Shown here: piece after piece, positions 1 through 7,788 of the stretch
Layout of the letters: each line of letters starts with the position of its first letter
Position numbering within the stretch: position 1 is the stretch's first letter
From: Zygnema cylindricum
Lineage: Eukaryota; Streptophyta; Zygnematophyceae; Zygnematales; Zygnemataceae
DNA: 11,523 bases
Reading direction: 5' to 3'
Assembly: GCA_037447655.1 (NCBI GenBank)
Contig: JBBHKE010002245.1
Coordinates: forward strand, 1 to 11,523
Made by a program: the position numbers and the translations under genes
Notes under the pieces: model-generated
What the model saw: only the letters and a program-made list of their open reading frames with translations
What the model was told of the DNA's origin: nothing
Databases searched by the model: none

Positions 1-38
<38 letters not shown>
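1..38 (-). repeat. poly(T) run, probable reverse-strand poly(A) tail of a retroposon
   Basis: The window opens with 38 uninterrupted T. Read on the minus strand this is A38, preceded by AATAAAATAAAAGGATTT, so a canonical AATAAA polyadenylation hexamer lies about 13-18 nt before the tail. This is how a LINE, SINE or processed transcript ends when inserted in minus orientation. The sequence just upstream on the minus strand (39-300) is purine-rich and holds no open frame or family motif I recognise. The window edge hides the far flank, so target duplications cannot be checked. A plain poly(T) microsatellite is the alternative. Confidence 0.5.
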
Positions 39-43
<5 letters not shown>

Positions 44-546
44 CTTTTATTTTATTGAAGTTTTGTCCATAATTTAAAAGCTAATAATTTTGTCCATACA
101 TATCCTCCTTTTTCCCTTTTCGCCCTTTCTTTCCCACGTCTCTCCCCTCTCCTTCTCCCTACTCGTCCTTATTCAACTTTGTCTTTTCTCAACTTTGTTT
201 ACATTCAACTTTCTCTTTATACAACTTTATGTATACTTCGATGTTTTTCAGAATTTGTTTTTGTTTTAACTTCTTTGGTAGTGGTAAATTGTCATTTTTT
301 TTTTCAAACGGGTTTTTAAATTACTTGAAATAAATGTGATTTGAGGATATCTAAGGAATGAAAGGCATTACAATATAATTTTACAATAGATAGTACAATT
401 TGTTCGTTTTACATATACAATTTTTTTAAGAAAATATAATTTTATTGTTTGTATTTAATACAGTACAATCTGTTTGTATTTAATACATTACAATTTGTTT
501 GTATTTAATTTTATTTTATTTTATTAGGTCCCCATGTATTCATATG
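39..546. other. AT-rich gene-free stretch with short direct repeats
   Basis: No gene is visible. The sequence is strongly AT-rich. TTTGTCCATA occurs twice, about 35 bp apart (near 62 and 93), and CAACTTTG-like words recur four times between 174 and 228. These look like decayed dispersed-repeat sequence, possibly the body of the retroposon whose tail is at 1-38. A 25-bp tandem repeat sits at 447-510. Nothing else is assignable. Confidence 0.5.
447..510. repeat. 25-bp tandem repeat, about 2.5 units
   Basis: GTTTGTATTTAATA starts at 447, 472 and, shortened, 497, giving a 25-bp period. The first two units differ at only a few bases (CAGTACAATCT against CATTACAATTT). It is a short minisatellite in an AT-rich background with no evident function. 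Confidence 0.75.
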
Positions 547-1410
547 GTAGACCGTCAATCGCTCTCAACGTTAATAACGCTAATTCGGAGCTCCCAAACG
601 AAACTAAAATTTAATATTTCTGATTTTTTTTTAACGATAATATCGGTACTGTTTAATTCGCATTAATAACTCTAATTTGGAAAGTTTTAAATAGTGTAGT
701 GTACGAAATGTGTCAGTCCATACCTAAACTGCTTATTATTTCGTACAGACGTACTGAATGTGTCACATAAAGCTGTCGACACCGGAAATTGAGTGCATCG
801 CCATGGAACTAGTGATAAAGACGAGGAAAAGTTATGCGAACCTGTTCTCACACGTTTAAACGCCAGATATGTGAACAGAGGTTATACAGTATGGAGAAAG
901 TATACCCAATTTAGCACTAGTGAATAAGAGTCAAAATTTTCCGGGAATGGGCCTTGAACCCAAATTAGAGTTAATAACACTAATTTGTTTTTGACACATT
1001 ATATTTCTTAATGCTAATAGTGATACACGGTGCAGTGAACAAAATGTGTCAGTTCGTACTGAAACTCCTCGTTATTTCGTACAATCGTACAAAAAGAGTG
1101 TCACATTAAGGCATTCACACGCGAAAGTGAGTTCGTCGACACGAAAAATTGCACTCAGATTTGATTCCCAGTGATAAAGACGAGGGGAAATCACGCGAAG
1201 CAGTTCTCACAACATGTTCAAACGTCGACAATGTGTGAACATTTGCTATACCGACTACACTATGGGGAAAATGTATCCAAACTGGAGTTATGCATAAATT
1301 AGAGTTATTTTTTTCTTGGCTAAAGGCCATGAACCCAAATTAAAATTAATAACATTAATTATTTTTTTACACTGATTATTTCTTAACGCTAATAGCGATT
1401 CACAGTGTAC
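547..1410 (+). mobile_element. R1 element copy 1, 864 bp, terminal inverted repeats
   Basis: The left end (547-574) and the reverse complement of the right end (1383-1410) match at 22 of 28 positions. The shared core is AATCGCTnTnAnCGTTAA, and the right end reads CTAATAGCGATTCACAGTGTAC. The same ends recur at 4034-5219 and 9935-10143, which supports calling them transposon termini. The interior holds two roughly 310-375 bp tandem units (see the separate entry) and no transposase frame. No convincing target-site duplication is visible, because the right flank runs directly into 18S rRNA sequence and the left flank cannot be matched to it. The superfamily is unknown. It is probably a non-autonomous DNA element. 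Confidence 0.6.
663..1365 (+). repeat. Tandem units inside R1 copy 1
   Basis: TTAATAACnCTAATT starts at 663, 971 and, as TTAATAACATTAATT, near 1347, giving unit spacings of about 308 and 376 bp. Matching landmarks follow in the first two units: AAATGTGTCAGT (708-719 and 1041-1052), TTATTTCGTACA, GTGATAAAGACGAGG (812-826 and 1171-1185), and a block ending in GTTnAAACGnC then ATGTGAAC or GTGTGAAC. The second unit has an internal copy of the R1 right end (TTAATGCTAATAGTGATACACGGTG near 1009-1033) that the first lacks. This suggests nested or tandem duplication of R1. The body is present a third time at about 4195-4470. Confidence 0.65.
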
Positions 1411-1735
1411 CGTTGAAAGTTGATATGCAAAAGTTTTAAATGAAAATTTGTCGATGCAACACTGTTTGACTCGTAGAGTTATTATGATTAGTGACCCATT
1501 ATCAAGCATCCCATAATGGCCTTAGTTTCTTTTATTTTTGTCATTTTTCCTCGGTCTGGATTTCGTGCGCATATTAGCTTTGTAATTAATTACGGTTACC
1601 AAGTAGTAAGGTATCATTGATTAACTAATTTCATGAGCATTTCGCAGTTTCACATTGTAAAAAAGTTTCAAATTTCGACATACATGGCTTCGTCTTTGAG
1701 ACAAGCATTTGACTATTTGCAAGATCAACAAGGTA
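1408..1735 (-). pseudogene. 18S rRNA pseudogene, inverted 5' segment (about nt 1-332)
   Basis: On the minus strand this reads as the first ~330 nt of eukaryotic small-subunit rRNA. The 18S start (the TACCTGGTTGATC block) is at 1735 running leftwards as TACCTTGTTGATCTTGC. The complement of TCTTTGAGACAAGCAT (1693-1708) is the ATGCTTGTCTCAAAGA landmark, and TTCGCAGTTTCACA (1641-1654) and TATTAGCTTTGTAATTAATTACGG (from 1572) are further exact or near-exact blocks. It continues through GTAGAGTTATTATGAT (1473-1488) to CGTTGAAAGTTGATA (1411-1425), equivalent to about nt 320-332. Its length (~328) matches the expected length, so indels are few. Many substitutions make it non-functional. It stops exactly where the R1 terminal repeat begins. 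Confidence 0.93.
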
Positions 1736-2099
1736 TAATCTTTTTGTTGAGAATTCGAGGCAAAACCAAACCAAAGCCTCGAGACATGGACGACGATGAT
1801 TAGACGGAATTCATGTAACTGGTGATGACATTCGTTTGATTACAATTAGACTAGAGAGTAGACGGTCATGCGTTGTATGGGCACAAAATTCAACCTTTCC
1901 TTGTAAAACCTCTTCTCCTATTAAAATCTCTCCTCTTACTAAACGGCCGATGTGAATGTTAGGCACAACGAGGGCACCACGGGATTGAAAAACAAAAAAC
2001 CTGTGCACCTCGATCGTCAAAACCAAAGGCATATAAATCCCCCGAACGCGGGCTAGATTGGTAAGAAACCAATCGGTGATTGCGATGCGAAGGAGCATT
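1736..2099 (-). other. Probable inverted rDNA external spacer, about 360 bp
   Basis: This lies between the inverted 18S 5' end and the plus-strand remainder of the 18S. A single inversion of 'upstream spacer + 18S nt 1-332' predicts minus-strand 5' external transcribed spacer exactly here. Spacers are not conserved enough to confirm by eye. The sequence includes a small hairpin, TCGAGGC/GCCTCGA around 1756-1783. A 95-codon open frame runs on the minus strand (1811-2098) but has no recognisable domain. It is more likely a chance frame in unselected sequence. Confidence 0.4.
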
Positions 2100-3505
2100 A
2101 CGAAGGGACGTTGCTAGCTGGTTCTAAGAAAAAACCGAGAGAAAAAGTGGCTTAAACCATTCAGTAAGAAGATGGAAGACACAAAAATCCCATGGCGAGT
2201 GCCAATCTAGTTGTCAACCGGCAATGAGAGGAGAGGCTTTAGCCGAAAAAAGTGGGGTAAAACGCCCCATTGGAAGGCAATGTTGGTATCAGGTGTCATG
2301 GTTATTTCAGCTCCGATGTTGTATATGTAAGTTGTTACCATTAGAGAACTCGTTGTTGGATTTGGGGTTACGTCGGTCGTTCTCTTTGGTTAGCTGGCCT
2401 CTCCATCTATTTTGCTTAGGACACGTTCTAATCTTTGTTGGTTGGGATGTTGAGTGAACGATGTTGCTTTCAGAAAATTAAGGTGTTCAATCATTCCTTT
2501 GCTCTAATTGAATTACCACGAAACAATAAGAGAGGATTATGGTTTTTGTGTTGGTCTTCATAACCTGAATAATGGTAAACGAGGATTGGAGGCATTGGTG
2601 TTTCAATGTTAGAGGTGATGTTTTAGATTCATTAGAGACGAAATTTTGTGAGAGATTTGGCAAATGATGTTTTAAAGTAAAATCGGGATCTTGACGACGA
2701 TTAAATTTCGTCCTTGTCTCAACCATAAACGATGCCAACTAATGATTTCAGGACAGTTTATTGACAACTCCACCACCAACACCTCATGAGAAATCAAATT
2801 GTATGAGTTAAGGGAGGAGTACCGTCACAAGGTTGAAACTTAAAGGAATTACTGAAAGGGCACCATCAAGTGTGAAACCTGCGGCTTAATTTGACTCGAG
2901 ATAAAGAAACTTACCAGGTCCCAATATAGTAAGGATTAACAAATTAAGAGCTCATGATTGATTCTATGGGTGGCGGTGCATAGGCGTTCTTAGTTGGTGG
3001 AGTGATTGTCCGGTTGATTTTCATTAACGAACAAGACATCAACAAACAAACTACTTACTCAAAGATTTCTCTCTATGACCAAATTCGTAGAGGGTCTATT
3101 CGCTTATGGCCATGTGGAAGTTCGAAGCAATAATAAGTTTGTGATGCCACTAAACGTTTAGGCCACAAGCGCGCAACACTCATGGTTTTAACAAACTTTT
3201 TACTTAGATTAGGAAGATTTGAAATCTTTGAAATTTCATCGTCATAAGAATAAATTATTATAATTATTAATCGTCAACGAACAATACCTAGAAAATGCAA
3301 GTTCACAACCTTGCATTGATTTAGCCCTTGCCCTTTGTACGGTTGGTCGCTCAAACTGATTAAATGTTTCGGTGAAGTTTTCAGATGTAGGCAACGCTAG
3401 CAATTCACATTTTTTCTCGCTGAGAGAATTTTAATAAACCTTGTCATTTAAAGGAAAGAGAAGTCTTAACAAGTTTTGGTAGAACAATCTTTCCGCTAAG
3501 TTAAT
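2100..3505 (+). pseudogene. 18S rRNA pseudogene, main segment (about nt 350 to 3' end)
   Basis: This is a degenerate but collinear copy of small-subunit rRNA from shortly after nt 340 to the 3' end. Landmarks in order are CCATTGGAAGGC (near 2268), ATTTCAGCTCCGATG and GTATATGTAAGTTGTT (2306-2335), GTCTCAACCATAAACGATGCC (2716-2736), TGAAACTTAAAGGAATT (2834-2850), GCGGCTTAATTTGACTC (2881-2897), ACTTACCAGGTCC, ATTCTATGGGTGG (2961-2973), GTTCTTAGTTGGTGG (2986-3000), GTGATGCC (3141-3148), CTTGCCCTTTGTAC (3327-3340), and GAGAAGTCTTAACAAG near 3459-3473. The CGTCC variant before TGTCTCAACC, the ATGAGAAATCAAA block and the AATTTCATCGT block favour a land-plant source over fungi, stramenopiles or animals. 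Many changes are G-to-A and C-to-T (GCACCACC to GCACCATC, GGAGCC to GAAACC), as expected of methylated silent DNA. No 5.8S follows. Several open frames here are shadows of this rRNA. Confidence 0.95.
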
Positions 3506-4033
3506 GTACGCAAGCCTTAGCTCCTCGAAAGGGTGACCTCCGCTACTTTTAACTACTCAAGTAGAGGTGAACAAAAAAAAGAAAATCAGGTGCACCAACG
3601 GGCAATGTTAACTTCTAAAAACAATGGTTTTTTTTTTGTTTTCGCCGGCTTTTTTCGTTTGTTTACAAAATCTCAATTTTTTCCCCTTCCCCGAAATTGG
3701 TTTTTGAGGCAGCGTCCACACCTACATTTGCCCTATCCTACACACCCTCAATTTTATTGGTGCAAACGTGTCAGTTTGCCACGTGTAAACAGAGGGGCTT
3801 CGACGTTGGGGAACGGAGGAGTAAACTCCACTTTTTTTGTCTAGGAGGGATCGTGCTATCGATTATGTACACTTTTCGCATTCGGATTCTGAAAGCGAAA
3901 GCTTTCGGTTTCAATGAAACGTGGCCAACTGAGTAATTCCCGTAAGCCATAAATCATGCGCAAACCACTATCGTTGTTGGTTGCCAAGCAAATAATTTAG
4001 TATTTAATCGCCAATAAGAAAAAAAATAGTAAC
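3506..4033. other. Gene-free stretch after the 18S 3' end
   Basis: In a normal rDNA unit ITS1 and 5.8S would follow here. I see no 5.8S core, so the rRNA copy ends with 18S or the rest has decayed or been replaced. Visible items are long T and A runs, a GCCACGTG palindromic word around 3778, and a perfect 6-bp stem GAAAGC-gaaa-GCTTTC at 3891-3906. Overlapping frames of 103 and 79 codons are low-complexity and unlikely to be coding. Confidence 0.5.
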
Positions 4034-4753
4034 GTTACGTTGTGAATCGCTATTAGCCTTAATAACGCTAATTGGGGGCCCTCGAATTTTGGCCCTCGAA
4101 CCTAAAATATAATTAATAACAGTAATTGGTTTTTACGGTAATTAACGTACTATTCAATTAGCGACAATGACTCCAATTTATCGTCATATTGGATAGTGTG
4201 GTGTATGTAGTGTGTCATTCCGTACAAAAGCGTACTTTGTTAAGTAATAAAGTACAACACAGGGATTAGAATCATTGCGAACGCACATGAAAGTGCACTC
4301 ATAATAAACAGCAAAATGGGATCGCGATAACCCGTTCGCACATGTTTAAACGTCGGTCATGTAGTCGACCATGTGAAGAGAAAACATGTTTACATGTGGA
4401 AAACTACATATTTTACAGTAAACAAATGTATCCGTCCTTAACTCTGATGTAAATTGAGTAACTGTTGACCTTATGTTGATGTTGTTTCCCTATATTTAAA
4501 GGTCGTCCAAACAACTAGAGTAAAAAGTGACTCTATTTTAGGATTGCCAATTTGTTAACATAAAATTTTACGTTAAAATGTGGCCAATTTGTGAAAAAAT
4601 CAACAAAATAAAGTTAAAAATTACACTAATGTGGGTCCAATTTAAACATCAACCCACAAATTGGAGTAAGAAAAGAAAAAAAAAAAAAAGTAAAAACACC
4701 ACATTTAGCGTTAAAAATAGGATACACTAACAAAAACAAAATGCGCAAAACAC

Positions 4754-4820
<67 letters not shown>

Positions 4821-5219
4821 GATTAATCATAGCTACTACCAGGTTTTTTCTTGGATTCACAAGCTTGCGACGCCATTCGCTAAATCTCGCCATATTTTCA
4901 ACAAGAAGCAGGGGAATGGCCTCCGCTTTCAGTTTTATGAATTCTTTTATCGATTGTCGTTGATTTTTTTTTTCTTAGATTTGTTTTCAATTCAGGTAAA
5001 ACCGAGGAACAACAGCGAAGTGGAAGTCATTATAGTCGCCGCCTTCTTGACGAGGACGAAGAAATGATTGCTTAAATTAGCTATATTTTCCGTTTTTCCC
5101 TCCCTCTCTCACCATCTCATGTTTTTGCGGAAACGCCAAAAATCCAAATTAGAGTTAATAGCACTAATTAAGTTTTTACACTAATTATTTCTGAACGCTA
5201 ACAGAAATTCACGGTGTAC
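4034..5219 (+). mobile_element. R1 element copy 2, about 1.19 kb
   Basis: The left end GTGAATCGCTATTAGCCTTAA (4042-4062), followed by TAACGCTAATT, is the same terminus as R1 copy 1. The right end (5140-5219) repeats the 75-bp right-end block of copy 1: CCAAATTAGAGTTAATA, CACTAATTA, TTTTTACACT, AATTATTTCT, AACGCTAACAG, AAATTCACGGTGTAC. The body from about 4195 to 4470 is homologous to the R1 tandem unit (TAGTGTGGTGTATGTAGTGTGTCATTCCGTAC region, ATGTTTAAACGTCGGTCATG at 4342-4361). About 650 bp of extra sequence, with (AT)31, lies between body and right end, so this copy is longer or carries an insertion. It has the same orientation as copy 1. No clear target duplication or transposase is present. 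Confidence 0.58.
4757..4818. repeat. (AT)31 microsatellite
   Basis: There are 62 bp of uninterrupted AT dinucleotide. Its purity in otherwise decayed sequence suggests recent expansion or ongoing slippage. It creates spurious IY-repeat open frames on both strands, which are not genes. It lies inside R1 copy 2 and should be length-polymorphic. Confidence 0.98.
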
Positions 5220-5260
5220 TGCTCCGTAAAGTACAGTAATTGCGGTAACCCTTATTGTAT

Positions 5261-5314
5261 TCGTAATTTGTTACCTTTTCGTAATTGGTTACCTTTTCGT
5301 AATTGGTTACCGTT
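5261..5314. repeat. 18-bp tandem repeat, 3 units
   Basis: TCGTAATTnGTTACCnTT repeats at 5261, 5279 and 5297 with one or two differences per unit. Further GTTACC and GGTAACC words flank it (5244 and 5331 areas). In one plus frame it encodes a repeating FRNWLP hexapeptide, but that follows automatically from a period divisible by three, and the frame has no other support. Confidence 0.9.
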
Positions 5315-5964
5315 TCGTGCGTACTTGCTGTTACCATTCTTTCACACGCAAACATGTGTAACCGTACTTGTCAGAAATCAACTCTTTCCGCAAACATTTT
5401 CGTACAAACTGCTGAGTACGGGCTACTGCGATTGGCAGCCTTTTCCCGCATATGTAACTAAAATTTCCATGTGCCCTTAACTTTTTAAGGTACAGTACCG
5501 ACAAAAGGCTTTGCTGTTCCGAATTGCCGAATGCCGCGTGTTCTGTATTTGTTTCGTTAGCCGCTGCCACGTTTTATATAGTCACTCATAAATCGTACTT
5601 TATGGCTTGTCAGGATTGTCGCGGATTGCCACGTTAACCTCTGCGAGAATGTTAAAATTGACGCTTGCAACAAAATTAGCGCATTGGACGACACGTTGCT
5701 TGGTTTGACTTTAAAACACACGTAATCCGATCTTCCTAATGATAACGCCACCAGCTGTTGACGTACGATCATTACTTTGTCATTATCTGGCATATGCGAA
5801 CACAAGCTAAATTTTCGATTTTTCCCCAAGAACAATGTGACCAACGGCCTAGGAAAGGCCGCGTGGATGTCCCCCGTTTGGCGGTTTGACTTGGATCGAA
5901 GTGCCTTTTGACCTTTACCAAAGTACACCGCGGAGAAAAAGTCAAAAATCCGTACTTCGATATA
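5315..5964. other. Gene-free stretch between R1 copy 2 and the first hAT element
   Basis: No recognised gene is present. The longest frame here is 123 codons on the minus strand (5557-5928), overlapped by a 97-codon frame (5772-6065) that runs into the hAT terminus. Neither shows a domain, signal peptide or membrane segment I know. AGTACACCG near 5921 is the inverse of CGGTGTACT at 5212-5220, with GTAAAG-like words just inside both. This is a weak hint of another TIR element between them, without visible target duplication. Confidence 0.4.
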
Positions 5965-5972
5965 GCAATTGG
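5965..5972. repeat. Target-site duplication, left copy (GCAATTGG)
   Basis: This 8-bp direct repeat flanks the element at 5973-6867. The matching copy is at 6868-6875 with no mismatches. An 8-bp duplication is the hallmark length of hAT transposition. Confidence 0.93.
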
Positions 5973-6867
5973 TAGTGTTGTGTATCGGTAAGGATTTGCC
6001 GATAACCGATATGGGCCTTTTTTCGGGAATCCGATAATCGATATATTGGTACGATATATCGACATCGGTCTTATCGCCGATAAGTAGCCGATAATATTGG
6101 GTACTTATCGGCGATAATGCCGATAACGATAATTATCAGCGATAACTGTACGGACATTACAGATAAATGTACAGCATGTACACTCAACTGTACGTCATAT
6201 TCTCCGGACTTGTACAAGCATAGAAAGTACCGTAGCCGCCATGAAATCTGTATGATTTTGATACGGATCCAGTAAAAACGATGTACCTTTCACATCCAAC
6301 GCCATGGCTTTGTCCCTTAATTCCTTGAGATCCACTGGGGACCTACCACGTGTCAATCTGTCGGCTTTTTTGGCAAAAGCTGCCAAAAGAGCCATTCCGG
6401 GATGCCGGCGCTCACGCTGGCCCGTCCGTTCGTGTTTTCTCATTCCAAGTCGTCCGTTCGATTTCGGCGGCGCGCAAAATGTTATTTTGCGTCCGTTGTA
6501 CTTTTGTGTCCGCCGTCCTTTACCAATTCCATATTCACCAGTTTTTTAGTAAATTTCCGTACGTCGCCGTAAAATTTTTGTTCAGTTAACCAGCCAACGT
6601 TTATGTGCTGCGTTTACCGTAATAAATTCCAGTTTAACTGTAACGGAACATATTTTCATAGGTGGCATGCCACGCTATATAAATTCAATAAAATAACACA
6701 GTATGTTATAAAGTAATATTGTATGCATTCTATATATTTTTTAAGTTATCGCCGATATGGAATTTGTTGGTCCCAGACCGATATATCGGAACCTCTAACC
6801 GTTCGATAACCGATAACTATCGGTATCGGTGTTATCACGATAAGTTTTCTACCGATACACAACACTA
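5973..6867. mobile_element. Non-autonomous hAT transposon, 895 bp
   Basis: The ends are perfect 18-bp inverted repeats, TAGTGTTGTGTATCGGTA (5973-5990) and its exact complement (6850-6867), flanked by a perfect 8-bp duplication GCAATTGG. TAGTG fits the hAT terminal pattern (C/T)A(A/G)NG. About 180 bp inside the left end and 130 bp inside the right end are packed with CCGATA/TATCGG words in both orientations, resembling the subterminal transposase-binding motifs of Ac-like elements. The centre is GC-richer and encodes no transposase. A minus frame at 6195-6443 has no domain I recognise and could be captured host sequence. The perfect ends and duplication imply a fairly recent insertion compared with the neighbours. 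Confidence 0.93.
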
Positions 6868-6875
6868 GCAATTGG
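6868..6875. repeat. Target-site duplication, right copy (GCAATTGG)
   Basis: Identical partner of the duplication at 5965-5972. It fixes the right boundary of the hAT element at 6867. Confidence 0.93.
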
Positions 6876-7218
6876 ATATAACAATTGGCCCGGTTCAATC
6901 CGGTTTCGGTTAGGTTGTACGCTCTGACGAACCGAACCCGAACCAGAGGAAAACAACAAACTGCAATACCGTTAAACTGTCATAGTTTTTGTTTTTCGAA
7001 GGGATTAACCTCATTAGGGCATTTTTCGATGCAATTTTTCTAAGATGCCATGAACCGGAAAGTTACTATAGATCCACAAAAGTTCAATGATTGCGATAGG
7101 CGCGTGAAGTCGTGCTACGGAAGGAATCGAAACACCAAGTTTCTTTAAAAATGCCCGTGAAATAATTGAGAAACCTTTCCAAAAAGGAAAGCATTTGTCC
7201 AAATTTGTGAATCAATAC
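6876..7218. other. Gene-free stretch with CGGTT/AACCG inverted cluster
   Basis: CGGTTCAATCCGGTTTCGGTT near 6891-6911 faces GAACCGAACCCGAACC near 6930-6945, giving an imperfect foldback. Similar CGGTT/AACCG-rich blocks occur at about 8936-9020, 9343-9420 and 10160-10290. The remainder holds a 62-codon minus frame with no recognisable features and a short palindrome CTTTCCAAAAAGGAAAG near 7173. I see no gene. Confidence 0.45.
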
Positions 7219-7226
7219 ATGAAAAC
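7219..7226. repeat. Target-site duplication, left copy (ATGAAAAC)
   Basis: This 8-bp direct repeat is identical to 7789-7796 and brackets the element at 7227-7788. Confidence 0.88.
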
Positions 7227-7788
7227 CATAGTTCAAAAGTTGGCGTTTTTATGGTAGGCCTTTGGTAGGCGCACAAAACTTGGCACAAAACTTGCGTAGA
7301 GTAGGCATACTGTATGTGTGTGCGTTGTGCACACTCTTGTAGAACGTACGAATCTGACGTATCATCATAGTACAGCGCACGCCGCCGTACGATTTTTTTT
7401 GAAAACGGACACGGCGTAGGATAACATTCCGCGGGAAAAAAAACCCGGAAAAAAAAAACGCGGACGTAAGTCCTATTGTAAGCCGTGTTATGGGCTTTTC
7501 ATGTGATCCTCTTAGATCGCTACTTTGATCAGCAACCGTCCGATCGTCCGAATTTGACGGTTTAAATAAAAAATACCTCAAAACTCACGGAAAAATAAAA
7601 ATTTGTCCGAATGTTTTTCAAAATTTAGACACGACGTTTAATTCTCTATCGATCGATGTGCAACTCAACCTTGTTACTTTTATTTTTCATTTTGCGTCCA
7701 TTACAATATGGGTCTTAAGGTCGTATTGTATGTTTTGCGTACAATAGGCATATTGTATGGGCCTACTTTCACCTACTTTAAAACTATG
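7227..7788. mobile_element. Non-autonomous hAT-type element, 562 bp
   Basis: The left end CATAGTTCAAAAGTTGGCG (7227-7245) and the complement of the right end, CATAGTTTTAAAGTAGGTG (7788 leftwards), match at 15 of 19 positions. A perfect 8-bp duplication ATGAAAAC lies immediately outside both. Subterminal GTAGGC-type words recur: GGTAGGCC, GGTAGGCG and AGTAGGCA at the left, and GTAGGTG and GTAGGCC in inverse orientation at the right. The duplication length and these subterminal repeats point to hAT, although the first five bases (CATAG) fit the usual terminal pattern less well than TAGTG. No transposase is encoded. The 110-codon minus frame inside (7249-7581) is not recognisable. Its ends differ from the 895-bp element, so a different source transposase is expected. 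Confidence 0.86.

Noticed and set aside
547-1418. 9-bp target duplication GTAGACCGT / GTGTACCGT around R1 copy 1
   Set aside because: The left word is part of the terminal inverted repeat itself and the right one straddles the TIR and 18S sequence, so the resemblance is explained without a duplication.
1811-2098. 95-codon minus-strand open frame
   Set aside because: It is smooth-looking but has no domain, no supported start context and an in-frame stop just upstream. It falls in the stretch the inversion model assigns to rDNA spacer, so it is likely chance.
2224-2738. Open frames on both strands within 2224-2738
   Set aside because: They overlap clear 18S rRNA homology; the protein frames are shadows of a ribosomal pseudogene.
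3506-4033. ITS1, 5.8S or 25S rRNA downstream of the 18S
   Set aside because: I could not find the conserved 5.8S core or early 25S blocks on either strand.
4711-5067. Frames with long IY repeats on both strands
   Set aside because: They are translations of the (AT)31 microsatellite.
5557-5928. 123-codon minus-strand open frame, the longest in the window
   Set aside because: No motif, signal or membrane segment is recognised and there is no splice or promoter context. A frame this long is plausible by chance in 11.5 kb read in six frames.
5212-5929. Additional TIR element bounded by CGGTGTACT and AGTACACCG
   Set aside because: The match is only about 9 bp, the left copy is already part of the R1 right end, and no target duplication is visible.
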